From NCBI RefSeq assembly GCF_900580865.1, contig NZ_UTBZ01000134.1, positions 1-64,000 on the forward strand: a stretch of 64,000 bases of DNA, in the 5' to 3' direction. Within the stretch, counting starts at the first letter, position 1, and each line of letters begins with the position of its first letter. The position numbers and the translations under genes were made by a program. The stretch comes from Pseudomonas viridiflava (GTDB lineage Bacteria > Pseudomonadota > Gammaproteobacteria > Pseudomonadales > Pseudomonadaceae). Of this stretch, positions 1-8,078 are shown in pieces. The notes beneath the pieces were generated by a model. That model had not been told where the DNA came from. It did no database searches and worked only from the letters and a program-made list of their open reading frames with translations.

Positions 1-165
1 ATCCCGCAGCGAAGGAACCCCGAGCCCCAGCGAGCGGGCCGCACGTAGGAGCAAGCGTTTTTTTGCTTACTTTTTTGAGGCGTTTGTCAAAAAAGTGAGT
101 CGCCGTCAGGGCGAAACCCTAAGCCGCCGTTACCTAAATAACGGATATACACACCAACCACCCCC
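1..165 (-). repeat. Partial dispersed Pseudomonas repeat
   Basis: Read on the minus strand, this stretch runs from 'atatccgttatttaggtaac' through 'agtaagcaaaaaaacgc' to 'ggggttccttcgctgcggga'. I recognise it from memory as an interspersed sequence found many times in Pseudomonas genomes. It contains a spurious frame ending YIRYLGNGGLGFRPDGDSLF that is often annotated as a small hypothetical protein. The element is cut by the left edge. No gene is supported between 1 and 307; the remainder (about 166-307) shows nothing else I can name apart from the lon 5' region. Confidence 0.6.
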
Positions 166-307
166 AACATGGTCGGCCCAGAGGCCGCCAAGCCCAAAGC
201 GTGAACCCTGTCAAAACCCTGAACACACAAGCAGAAACATCCCCCGCCATTGAAACCACCCAAATCCTGCCCCATCTAAGACCCATACCCCATTGCGCAG
301 GTGCCCC

Positions 308-2725
308 ATGAGCGACCAGCAAGAATTCCCGGAAAACCCCGACGACTACACCGAAGCCGAAAACATCGAACACACCTCCTCCGGCAAAGGCCTCGCCCTG
401 CCCGGCCAGAACCTGCCGGACAAGGTCTACATCATCCCGATCCACAACCGCCCGTTCTTCCCGGCGCAAGTCCTGCCGGTCATCGTCAACGAAGAACCCT
501 GGGCCGAAACCCTCGAACTGGTCAGCAAATCCGAACACCACTCCCTGGCCCTGTTCTTCATGGACACGCCCCAGGAAGACCCACGCCACTTCGACACCGG
601 CGCCCTGCCGCAGTACGGCACCCTGGTCAAAGTCCACCACGCCAGCCGCGAAAACGGCAAACTGCAATTCGTCGCCCAAGGCTTGAGCCGCGTACGCATC
701 AAAACCTGGCTCAAACACCACCGCCCACCGTATCTGGTGGAAGTCGAATACCCGCACCAGCCGACCGAGCCGACCGACGAGGTCAAGGCTTACGGCATGG
801 CGCTGATCAACGCGATCAAGGAACTGCTGCCGCTCAACCCGCTGTACAGCGAAGAACTGAAAAACTACCTCAACCGCTTCAGCCCCAACGACCCGTCGCC
901 GCTGACCGACTTCGCCGCCGCCCTGACTTCCGCCACCGGCCCCGAGCTGCAAGGCGTGCTCGACTGCGTGCCGATGCTCAAGCGCATGGAAAAAGTCTTG
1001 CCGATGCTGCGCAAGGAAGTCGAAGTCGCGCGCCTGCAAAAAGAGATCTCGGCGGAAGTTAACCGCAAGATCGGCGAGCATCAGCGCGAATTTTTCCTCA
1101 AGGAACAACTCAAGGTCATCCAGCAAGAACTCGGTCTGACCAAGGACGACCGCAGCGCCGACCTCGAACAGTTCGAACAACGCCTGGAAGGCAAAGTCCT
1201 GCCGGCGCAGGTGCAGAAACGCCTCGAAGAGGAAATGAACAAACTGTCGATCCTCGAAACCGGTTCGCCGGAATACGCGGTGACCCGCAACTACCTCGAC
1301 TGGGCGACCTCGGTGCCGTGGGGCGTGTATGGCGAGGACAAACTCGACCTCAAGCACGCGCGTAAAATTCTCGACAAACACCACGCCGGCCTCGACGACA
1401 TCAAGGATCGCATCCTCGAATTCCTCGCCGTGGGTGCTTATAAAGGTGAGATCAGCGGTTCCATCGTGTTGCTGGTCGGCCCGCCGGGCGTGGGTAAAAC
1501 CAGCGTCGGCAAATCCATCGCCGAATCCCTCGGCCGGCCGTTCTACCGCTTCAGCCTCGGCGGCATGCGCGATGAAGCCGAGATCAAGGGCCATCGCCGC
1601 ACCTACATCGGCGCGCAGCCGGGCAAACTGGTGCAGGCGTTGAAAGACGTCGAAGTGATGAACCCGGTGATCATGCTCGACGAGATCGACAAGATGGGCC
1701 AGAGCTATCAGGGCGACCCGGCGTCGGCACTGCTGGAAACCCTCGACCCGGAACAGAACGTCGAATTCCTCGACCACTACCTCGACCTGCGCATGGACCT
1801 GTCGAAAGTCCTCTTCGTCTGCACCGCCAACACCCTCGATTCGATTCCCGGCCCGTTGCTCGACCGCATGGAAGTGATTCGCCTGTCGGGCTACATCACC
1901 GAAGAAAAAGTCGCCATCGCCAAGCGTCACCTGTGGCCAAAACTGCTGGAAAAGGCCGGCGTGTCCAAGGGCAGCCTGAGCATCAGCGACAGCGCGCTCA
2001 AAGCCTTGATCGACGGTTACGCCCGTGAAGCCGGCGTGCGTCAGCTGGAAAAGCAAATGGGCAAACTGGTGCGCAAAGCGGTGATGAAGCTGATCGACGA
2101 GCCGAAAGCGGTGATCAAACTCGGGCCGAAAGATCTGGAGGCATCACTCGGTCATCCGGTGTTCCGCAATGAACAAGTGCTGTCCGGCACCGGCGTGATC
2201 ACCGGCCTGGCCTGGACCAGCATGGGTGGCGCAACCTTGCCGATCGAAGCGACGCGGATTCACACGCTAAACCGCGGCTTCAAACTCACCGGGCAACTCG
2301 GCGATGTGATGAAGGAGTCGGCGGAGATCGCCTACAGCTACGTCAGCTCGCATCTGAAACAGTTTGGCGGTGACGCGAAGTTCTTCGACGAAGCCTTCGT
2401 CCACCTGCACGTACCGGAAGGCGCTACCCCGAAAGACGGCCCGAGCGCCGGCGTGACCATGGCCAGCGCCCTGCTCTCGCTTGCGCGTAATCAAGCGCCG
2501 AAAAAAGGCGTGGCGATGACCGGCGAACTGACGTTGACCGGGCATGTGCTACCGATTGGTGGAGTGCGCGAGAAGGTGATTGCGGCGCGGCGGCAGAAGA
2601 TTTTCGAGCTGATTTTGCCGGAGCCGAATCGGGGTAATTTTGAGGAGTTGCCGGATTATCTGAAGGAAGGGATTACGGTGCACTTCGCCAAGAAGTTTGC
2701 GGATGTAGCGAAGGTGCTCTTCTGA
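308..2725 (+). CDS. lon: Lon-type ATP-dependent protease (second Lon, AsrA-like)
   Basis: An 805-residue Lon protease: a cytosolic AAA+ serine protease that degrades misfolded and regulatory proteins. The order is an N-terminal LON substrate domain (about residues 40-235), coiled-coil, AAA+ module with Walker A GPPGVGKT (391-398) and Walker B MLDEIDK, and a protease domain with the catalytic Ser713 in DGPSAG and Lys756 in REKV. I start at the ATG at 308 (MSDQQEF), because the five codons upstream add nothing family-like. Pseudomonads carry the housekeeping lon beside clpX. This copy, next to a chagasin-like inhibitor, fits the second Lon, called AsrA (PA0779) in P. aeruginosa and linked there to the aminoglycoside stress response. 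That assignment is inference from context. Confidence 0.93.
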   Translation: MSDQQEFPENPDDYTEAENIEHTSSGKGLALPGQNLPDKVYIIPIHNRPFFPAQVLPVIVNEEPWAETLELVSKSEHHSLALFFMDTPQEDPRHFDTGALPQYGTLVKVHHASRENGKLQFVAQGLSRVRIKTWLKHHRPPYLVEVEYPHQPTEPTDEVKAYGMALINAIKELLPLNPLYSEELKNYLNRFSPNDPSPLTDFAAALTSATGPELQGVLDCVPMLKRMEKVLPMLRKEVEVARLQKEISAEVNRKIGEHQREFFLKEQLKVIQQELGLTKDDRSADLEQFEQRLEGKVLPAQVQKRLEEEMNKLSILETGSPEYAVTRNYLDWATSVPWGVYGEDKLDLKHARKILDKHHAGLDDIKDRILEFLAVGAYKGEISGSIVLLVGPPGVGKTSVGKSIAESLGRPFYRFSLGGMRDEAEIKGHRRTYIGAQPGKLVQALKDVEVMNPVIMLDEIDKMGQSYQGDPASALLETLDPEQNVEFLDHYLDLRMDLSKVLFVCTANTLDSIPGPLLDRMEVIRLSGYITEEKVAIAKRHLWPKLLEKAGVSKGSLSISDSALKALIDGYAREAGVRQLEKQMGKLVRKAVMKLIDEPKAVIKLGPKDLEASLGHPVFRNEQVLSGTGVITGLAWTSMGGATLPIEATRIHTLNRGFKLTGQLGDVMKESAEIAYSYVSSHLKQFGGDAKFFDEAFVHLHVPEGATPKDGPSAGVTMASALLSLARNQAPKKGVAMTGELTLTGHVLPIGGVREKVIAARRQKIFELILPEPNRGNFEELPDYLKEGITVHFAKKFADVAKVLF

Positions 2726-2734
2726 CTGGCAGCC

Positions 2735-2910
2735 CCCCTCACCCCAGCCCTCTCCCGGAGGGAGAGGGAGCCGACCGAGTTGTCTTGCGCTATACATCGA
2801 CCTGAAACACCAAGTCGATTATGGATTCAATGATCTATTTCAGGTCGGTGGACTTCTGGAATATCCCCCGGTCAGTCCCCTCTCCCTCTGGGAGAGGGTT
2901 AGGGTGAGGG
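2735..2910. repeat. Long inverted-arm interspersed repeat, copy 1
   Basis: Outer arms 'cccctcaccccagccctctc' and its near-complement 'gagagggttagggtgaggg' enclose about 130 bases, with the inner boundary 'cggtcagtcccctctccc'. The core holds a smaller inverted pair, 'catcgacctgaaa' and 'tttcaggtcggtg'. A second copy with the same arms lies at 5948-6098. The element occupies most of the lon-icp intergenic space. Confidence 0.75.
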
Positions 2911-2985
2911 CTTGGCGTTGTCACACTTTGTCTCATCTTCAGTTATGCTCGCCGTTCGTCGTGAACGCCTGGAGCCGCTGACCTT

Positions 2986-3378
2986 ATGTCCCCCACTCGC
3001 CTGTTTCTCCCCCTCGCCCTCTCGTTGCTGGCCGCTTGCGCCACGCAACCGAAACACAACGTGACCGTGGAAAAACAAAGCGAATGCCCGGTGCGGCTCA
3101 CCAACGGGCAAAACCTCATCGTGATGCTGCCAAGTAACCCGACCACGGGTTATCGCTGGGCCATTCAGGACTCGGCTGGCGGTGTATTGCGCGCACTCAG
3201 CCCCGAGGTTTACAGCAATCCAGAAGATGCCGGTGTGGTCGGCGCAGCAGGTCTGTCGACCTGGCGCTTCCAGGCCTTTGCCCCCGGCACCGGGCGTCTG
3301 CGCCTGACTTCGCAACAGCCGTGGGCACCGGAAGTGCTGCCGGTGGAAACCTTTGACTGCGCCATTTCGGTGAACTGA
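2986..3378 (+). CDS. Chagasin-family (I42) cysteine-protease inhibitor lipoprotein
   Basis: A 130-residue protein with a lipoprotein signal (lipobox LAAC, Cys18) and the three inhibitory loops of the I42/chagasin family: NPTTGY at 51-56, the GLSTW loop at 89-93 (family form is glycine-rich before Trp), and QQPW at 110-113 in place of RPW. Known members bind papain-like cysteine proteases tightly. As a lipoprotein it would sit in the periplasm or outer membrane. It follows a Lon gene, an arrangement I also recall for P. aeruginosa PA0778-PA0779. The next gene starts 3 bases after its stop, so the two are probably cotranscribed. Confidence 0.85.
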   Translation: MSPTRLFLPLALSLLAACATQPKHNVTVEKQSECPVRLTNGQNLIVMLPSNPTTGYRWAIQDSAGGVLRALSPEVYSNPEDAGVVGAAGLSTWRFQAFAPGTGRLRLTSQQPWAPEVLPVETFDCAISVN

Positions 3379-3380
3379 TC

Positions 3381-4016
3381 GTGGGGTGGCTGATTCTGGC
3401 GCTGATGGGCGCGGTGACGTTTCTCTACGGCGTCAGCACCCATGCAGCGTTGCTGTGCCTGTTGGTCAAACCGTTGCCGGTGCTGGCATTGCTCGGCTGG
3501 CTGCACGATGCACCGCCCAGCGACTATCGGCGCTGGATCAGTCTGGGTCTGATTTTCTCGTTGCTGGGTGATGTGTTGCTGGCGTGGCCGGGCGATTTGT
3601 TCGTGTTTGGCCTCGGTGCGTTTCTGGTCGCGCATCTGGCGTATCTCAAGGCTTATCTGAGTGACTGCAAGCGTCTGGCAATCCTGCCGCTGGGGCTTGC
3701 CCTCGGCGTTGGCGCGGTACTGTTGGGGATTCTGATTTCCAGCGGTCTAGGGCCGCTACTGGTACCGGTGCTCGTCTATGGCACGGCAATCAGCGCGATG
3801 CTCTGGCGCGCACTGGCCCGTTTGGGCACCGATGTGCCGAAACGCTCGGCGTTGCTGGCGGCGGGCGGTGCGCTGGCGTTTGTGTTCTCGGACAGCGTGA
3901 TCGGTATTGATCGCTTCGTATCGCCATTCCACGCCGCGCCATACGTCATCATCCTCAGCTACTGGCTGGGCCAGTGGGGCATCGCCGCCTCGGCGTTCTC
4001 CCGGAAACCGCGCTGA
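3381..4016 (+). CDS. Lysoplasmalogenase, YhhN/TMEM86 family
   Basis: A 211-residue integral membrane protein, almost entirely hydrophobic with about eight predicted helices. The family motifs GDVLLAWPGDLFVFGLGAF and a late FSDSVIGIDRF are present; their Asp residues are the conserved polar positions of the YhhN family. Characterised members hydrolyse the vinyl-ether bond of lysoplasmalogens. The physiological substrate in Pseudomonas is uncertain because these bacteria are not known for plasmalogens. It starts with GTG at 3381, three bases after the inhibitor gene's stop codon. Confidence 0.8.
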   Translation: MGWLILALMGAVTFLYGVSTHAALLCLLVKPLPVLALLGWLHDAPPSDYRRWISLGLIFSLLGDVLLAWPGDLFVFGLGAFLVAHLAYLKAYLSDCKRLAILPLGLALGVGAVLLGILISSGLGPLLVPVLVYGTAISAMLWRALARLGTDVPKRSALLAAGGALAFVFSDSVIGIDRFVSPFHAAPYVIILSYWLGQWGIAASAFSRKPR

Positions 4017-4017
4017 C

Positions 4018-4087
4018 TTCTTCGCGAGCAGGCTCGCTCCCACAAGGACACCGCGATCACCTGTGGGAGCGAGCCTGCTCCGGGCGG
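4018..4087. repeat. REPIN, family A
   Basis: Two inverted REP arms, 'ttcgcgagcaggctcgctcc' and 'gtgggagcgagcctgctcc', separated by about 20 bases. The right arm diverges after 'ctgctc'. Same family as 31180, 33382 and 53440. Confidence 0.8.
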
Positions 4088-4220
4088 CGTTCCGACGAAA
4101 GCAATATCCCTGACAGCAATGATTCCAGCACCGTTGCGCCGCTTTATCAGACAACCCAAGCATCCCCGCGCCACTTTGGCTAAAATGCCGGCCTTTTCCA
4201 CCGACACCGCCGGAACCGCC

Positions 4221-4964
4221 GTGAGCAAAGAACCCGATCGTATTTTCGCCAAGCCTTTGGCCCAGGTACCTGACTTCGCCTTCAACGAAGACGTGGTACG
4301 GGTGTTCCCGGACATGATCAAGCGCTCGGTGCCGGGTTACCCGACCATCGTCGAAAACCTCGGCGTGCTCGCCGCGCAGTTCGCCCAGCCGAACAGCGTG
4401 CTCTACGACCTCGGCTCATCCCTGGGCGCGGTCACTCAAGCGCTGCGCCGTCACGTGCGCACCGACGGTTGCCGGGTGATCGCTGTGGATAACTCCGCCG
4501 CAATGGTCGAACGCTGCCGCGAATACCTCAACGGTCAGGACTCGATGTTCCAGGAGCTGCTGCCGGTCGAAGTAATCGAAGGCGACATCCTCGCTCTCGA
4601 CTTCCAGCCCGCCTCGGTGGTGGCACTGAACTTCACCCTGCAATTCATCGCCCCCGATCAGCGCACCGCGTTGCTCGCGCGCATTCGCCAATCGCTGTTG
4701 CCGGGCGGCGCGTTGATTCTCTCGGAGAAGCTGCGCTTCAACGATGCCGAAGAACACGCGCTGCTCACCGATCTGCACGTCGCCTTCAAACGCGCCAACG
4801 GCTACAGCGAATTGGAGATTGCCCAGAAACGCAGCGCCATCGAAAACGTCATGAAGCCTGACAGCCTCGAAGAACACCGCGAACGCCTGTTGGCCGCCGG
4901 GTTCTCGAAAGTCGTGCCGTGGTTCCAGTGTCTTAACTTTGCCTCGTTGATTGCCTTGCCATGA
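4221..4964 (+). CDS. cmoA: Carboxy-S-adenosyl-L-methionine synthase CmoA
   Basis: CmoA converts SAM and prephenate to carboxy-SAM, the donor CmoB uses to make cmo5U34 in tRNA. From the GTG at 4221 the protein is 247 residues, the same length as E. coli CmoA. The frame is open 34 codons further upstream, but that extension runs through low-complexity sequence and is not family-like. Visible features are RSVPGYP (35-41), the nucleotide-binding DLGSSLG (63-69) and the FTLQFI segment typical of CmoA. It overlaps cmoB by 4 bases (ATGA), so translation is coupled. Confidence 0.93.
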   Translation: MSKEPDRIFAKPLAQVPDFAFNEDVVRVFPDMIKRSVPGYPTIVENLGVLAAQFAQPNSVLYDLGSSLGAVTQALRRHVRTDGCRVIAVDNSAAMVERCREYLNGQDSMFQELLPVEVIEGDILALDFQPASVVALNFTLQFIAPDQRTALLARIRQSLLPGGALILSEKLRFNDAEEHALLTDLHVAFKRANGYSELEIAQKRSAIENVMKPDSLEEHRERLLAAGFSKVVPWFQCLNFASLIALP

Positions 4965-5917
4965 TTGATCTGTCCCCCCTCGCCCGTCGTCTGGCCGGCA
5001 CGCCGCTGGCCGAATGGGCCAACACCCTGCAGGCGCAACTCGACAAGAAAATGGAGAAAGGTCACGGCGACCTGGAGCGCTGGCAAAGTGCGCTGGATGC
5101 CTTGCCGAAAATTCAGCCGAGCGAAATCGATCTGCTCAATGGCCTGAAACTCGACACCGATTGCGACGACGAAACCCGTGCGCAGATGCGTACTGCATTG
5201 ATGGGTTTGTCGCCGTGGCGCAAAGGGCCGTTCGACTTGTTTGGTGTGCACGTCGACACCGAATGGCGTTCGGACTGGAAATGGTCGCGCGTCGCCCCGC
5301 ATCTGGATTTGAAAGGCAAACGCATCCTCGATGTCGGCTGCGGCAACGGCTACTACATGTGGCGCATGCTCGGCGCCGGCGCGAACAGCGTGATCGGTGT
5401 CGACCCGAACTGGCTGTTCTTCTGCCAGTTCCAGGCGGTGCAGCGTTACCTGTCCGAGCCGAATGCCTGGCACTTGCCGTTCCCGTTTGAAGACCTGCCG
5501 CCGAACCTGGAAGGCTTCGACACCGTGTTTTCGATGGGCGTGTTCTATCACCGTCGCTCGCCGATCGAGCACTTGCTGGCGCTGAAGGATTGCCTGGTCA
5601 AGGGCGGTGAACTGGTGCTGGAAACGTTGGTGGTGGAAGGCGACAAGCATCAAGTGCTGGTGCCGGAAGACCGTTACGCGCAGATGCGTAACGTGTGGTT
5701 CCTGCCGTCGGTGCCGGCACTGGAGTTGTGGTTGCGTCGTGCCGGGTTCAGCGATATTCGCTGCGTGGATGTGAGCACGACAACGGTGGAAGAACAGCGC
5801 GGGACTGAGTGGATGAAGTATCAGTCGCTGAGTGACTTTCTTGATCCGGAAGATCACAGCAAAACCATCGAAGGATTGCCGGCGCCGATGCGCGCGGTGA
5901 TTGTCGCGAAGAAGTAA
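4961..5917 (+). CDS. cmoB: tRNA U34 carboxymethyltransferase CmoB
   Basis: A 318-residue class I methyltransferase-fold enzyme that transfers the carboxymethyl group of carboxy-SAM to 5-hydroxyuridine at tRNA position 34, widening wobble decoding of Leu, Val, Ser, Pro, Thr and Ala tRNAs. The SAM-type motif ILDVGCGNGYYMWRM lies near residues 121-136. The FSMGVFYHRRSPIEHL segment and the C-terminal EDHSKTIEGLPAP are characteristic of CmoB. The length agrees with the family (about 320). It sits directly behind cmoA as in many gammaproteobacteria. Confidence 0.94.
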   Translation: MIDLSPLARRLAGTPLAEWANTLQAQLDKKMEKGHGDLERWQSALDALPKIQPSEIDLLNGLKLDTDCDDETRAQMRTALMGLSPWRKGPFDLFGVHVDTEWRSDWKWSRVAPHLDLKGKRILDVGCGNGYYMWRMLGAGANSVIGVDPNWLFFCQFQAVQRYLSEPNAWHLPFPFEDLPPNLEGFDTVFSMGVFYHRRSPIEHLLALKDCLVKGGELVLETLVVEGDKHQVLVPEDRYAQMRNVWFLPSVPALELWLRRAGFSDIRCVDVSTTTVEEQRGTEWMKYQSLSDFLDPEDHSKTIEGLPAPMRAVIVAKK

Positions 5918-5947
5918 TCCAACCTCTCAAACACGCGGTGAGCCCCA

Positions 5948-6098
5948 CCCCTCACCCCAGCCCTCTCCCAGAGGGAGAGGGAGCCGATCTCTGGCGTTTT
6001 CAAAACCTGAGTTCGACTCGGTATCGCAAGTCGGTGTATTTCTGCAGAACAACCCGGTCAGTCCCCTCTCCCCCCGGGAGAGGGTTAGGGTGAGGGGC
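5948..6098. repeat. Long inverted-arm interspersed repeat, copy 2
   Basis: Same outer arms as 2735-2910 ('cccctcaccccagccctctc' / 'agggttagggtgagggg') and the same inner boundary 'cggtcagtcccctctcc', but a different core sequence. The right arm overlaps the last codons and stop of tadA on the opposite strand. Confidence 0.75.
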
Positions 6099-6585
6099 TT
6101 TTCGCTCTTCGGGCGCGGAAGAACTCGGTCAGCACGGCGCCACACTCTTCGGCCAACACCCCACCTTCATACAACACCCGGTGATTCAAAAAGCCCTGGG
6201 TAAAAAACTGCCCCTGACTCTGCACAATCCCCGCCTTCGGCTCCAGCGCGCCATACACCACCCGCGCCACCCGCGAATGCACGATCAAACCGGCGCACAT
6301 GCTGCACGGCTCCAGCGTCACATACAGCGTGCTGCCCGGCAGGCGATAGTTATCCACCGCTTGCGCGGCTTCGCGGATGGCGACCATTTCCGCATGGGCA
6401 CTCGGGTCGCTGGTGCTGATCGGGCAATTGAAGCCGCGCCCGATGATCTCACCGTCCTGCACCAGCACCGCGCCGACTGGTACTTCGCCGAGGGCGGCGC
6501 CTTGCGCGGCGAGCTCCAGGGCTTCGCGCATGAAGTCGCGGTCACGGCTGCGGTCGACGACCGCGGCGGGGCGAATCTGGCGCAT
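6085..6585 (-). CDS. tadA: tRNA-specific adenosine deaminase TadA
   Basis: A zinc-dependent deaminase converting A34 to inosine in tRNA-Arg(ACG); usually essential. The 166-residue product starts at the ATG at 6585, which overlaps the stop of the upstream multicopper oxidase (ATGA). Zinc ligands are His64 with the proton-shuttle Glu66 (HAE), and Cys94 and Cys97 (PCSMC). The ARVVYGALEPKAG segment is typical of TadA. The last residues, SPSP, and the TAA stop are encoded by the arm of the interspersed repeat at 5948-6098, so the C-terminus has been remodelled by repeat insertion. Confidence 0.93.
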   Translation of the reverse strand: MRQIRPAAVVDRSRDRDFMREALELAAQGAALGEVPVGAVLVQDGEIIGRGFNCPISTSDPSAHAEMVAIREAAQAVDNYRLPGSTLYVTLEPCSMCAGLIVHSRVARVVYGALEPKAGIVQSQGQFFTQGFLNHRVLYEGGVLAEECGAVLTEFFRARRAKSPSP

Positions 6586-7961
6586 CACTTCACCTCGATG
6601 GCGGCCATCAGGCCGGTTTCCATGTGGTCGATCACGTGGCAGTGGAACATCCACACCCCCGGATTATCGGCCACCAGCGCCACTTGCGCGCGCTCGTTCT
6701 TGCCCAACAGATAAGTGTCGGTGAAGTACGGAATGATCTTGTGCCGATTCGACGCGATCACCTTGAAGCTCATGCCGTGCAGGTGAATCGGGTGCTGATA
6801 CTGGGTCATGTTCTTCAATTCGAAGATGTAGCTCTGCCCCAGTTTCAGACTGGCGATCGGCCGGTCGGCGCAAGTCTTGTCGGTGATGTCCCAGGCCTTG
6901 CCGTTGATCTGCCACAGACTCGGCGGCCGGCCATTGTCGACGTTGACCGACACCGAACCGACCCATTCGAAATTGAAGTTGAGTTTCTCGGCATTGGCCA
7001 GGTCCGGTTCAGCCACCGGATTGGCCGGCAGCGCTTTCGGCCAGTCGGTCGGCGCATCGTTATTGGCCACCGAGCGCAGCGTGCCCAGACGCACCGGGCC
7101 GTTGCGCAGCGACAATTCTTCGCCCGCCGCCGGCGCCTTGATCGCCAGACAAATACGCATGCCCGGACCCAGCCAGTATTCCTTGCCCAACGGGCGCGGC
7201 TCGACCGGGTTGCCGTCCAGCGCGTAGATCTGCGCTTCGACGCCGGGGATGTTGATGCGATACGTCAGGGTGTTATCGAGGTTAAGCAGACGCACGCGGG
7301 TAATCTGTCCGGCCGGCAGTTCGATCACCGGGGTCGGCACGCCGTTGATGGTCGACAACCGCCCCGCCGTGCCGCCACGCGCCGCTTCACGGGGAATGCT
7401 GAACTCGACGAAATTGCCTTCGTCATCGATGTGCCAGTTTTTCAGGCTCAAGGTCTTTTCGTACTTGAAACCGGTCGGCTCGCGCTCTTCGATGATCAGC
7501 GGCCCGACCAGCCCGCGCCCGAGTTCTTCGCTGCTGCTGACGTGCGGGTGATACCAGTAGCTGCCGGCATCCGGTACGCGGAACTTGTAATCGAAGTACT
7601 CACCCGGCAACACCGGCAGCTGCGACACGTACGGCACGCCGTCCATTTCCAGCGGCAGACGAATGCCGTGCCAGTGAATAGTCGTCGCCACCGGCAAGTG
7701 GTTGATGAAGCGCACCCGTAGCCATTCACCCTGACGCACACGCAACTCGGTGCCAGGCGCCGACGGGCCGAACGCCCAAGCCTCGGTCTTGTGCCCCGGC
7801 ACCAGCTCGACGTCCAGCGGTGCGGCGATCAGTTCATAGTCGTGGCCCGCCTCGGCGTCGGCCATTTTGCCAAGCCAATAACGCGACGCGCCCCCCGCTC
7901 CGACACCAACGACAACAAGACCGGCCAGGCCACCGAGGATTTGGCGACGGGTAAAGGACAT
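6585..7961 (-). CDS. Periplasmic multicopper oxidase (laccase/CueO type)
   Basis: A 458-residue three-cupredoxin multicopper oxidase. The N-terminus, TRRQILGG followed by a hydrophobic stretch, is a Tat signal, so the protein is probably exported folded with copper. Copper ligands are visible: HWH (96-98), HPH (138-140), HPIHLHG, and the terminal HCHVIDHMETGLM (440-452). The position normally holding the type-1 axial Met appears to be Leu451, as in high-potential laccases. It likely oxidises Cu(I) or phenolic substrates. It is followed immediately by tadA, an order I recall from P. aeruginosa PA3768-PA3767. Confidence 0.88.
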   Translation of the reverse strand: MSFTRRQILGGLAGLVVVGVGAGGASRYWLGKMADAEAGHDYELIAAPLDVELVPGHKTEAWAFGPSAPGTELRVRQGEWLRVRFINHLPVATTIHWHGIRLPLEMDGVPYVSQLPVLPGEYFDYKFRVPDAGSYWYHPHVSSSEELGRGLVGPLIIEEREPTGFKYEKTLSLKNWHIDDEGNFVEFSIPREAARGGTAGRLSTINGVPTPVIELPAGQITRVRLLNLDNTLTYRINIPGVEAQIYALDGNPVEPRPLGKEYWLGPGMRICLAIKAPAAGEELSLRNGPVRLGTLRSVANNDAPTDWPKALPANPVAEPDLANAEKLNFNFEWVGSVSVNVDNGRPPSLWQINGKAWDITDKTCADRPIASLKLGQSYIFELKNMTQYQHPIHLHGMSFKVIASNRHKIIPYFTDTYLLGKNERAQVALVADNPGVWMFHCHVIDHMETGLMAAIEVK

Positions 7962-8078
7962 GAACTCAACTACCTCACGTATCAGCGACAGGCCCTGAAA
8001 GCCTGCAAAAGGCGAATACGATACACCTGCGGTTGAGAAACAGTAAGGGCGACCTGAGGCCGCACATCACTTGCCGGC

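Noticed and set aside
134..2056. A 640-codon open frame on the minus strand, antisense to lon
   Set aside because: It is a by-product of GC-rich third positions in lon; it has no SD and its composition is that of an antisense shadow. Lon on the plus strand has all its motifs.
4119..4220. Upstream ATG start giving a 281-residue CmoA
   Set aside because: The added 34 residues come from REPIN-adjacent sequence; the GTG at 4221 gives the exact family length.
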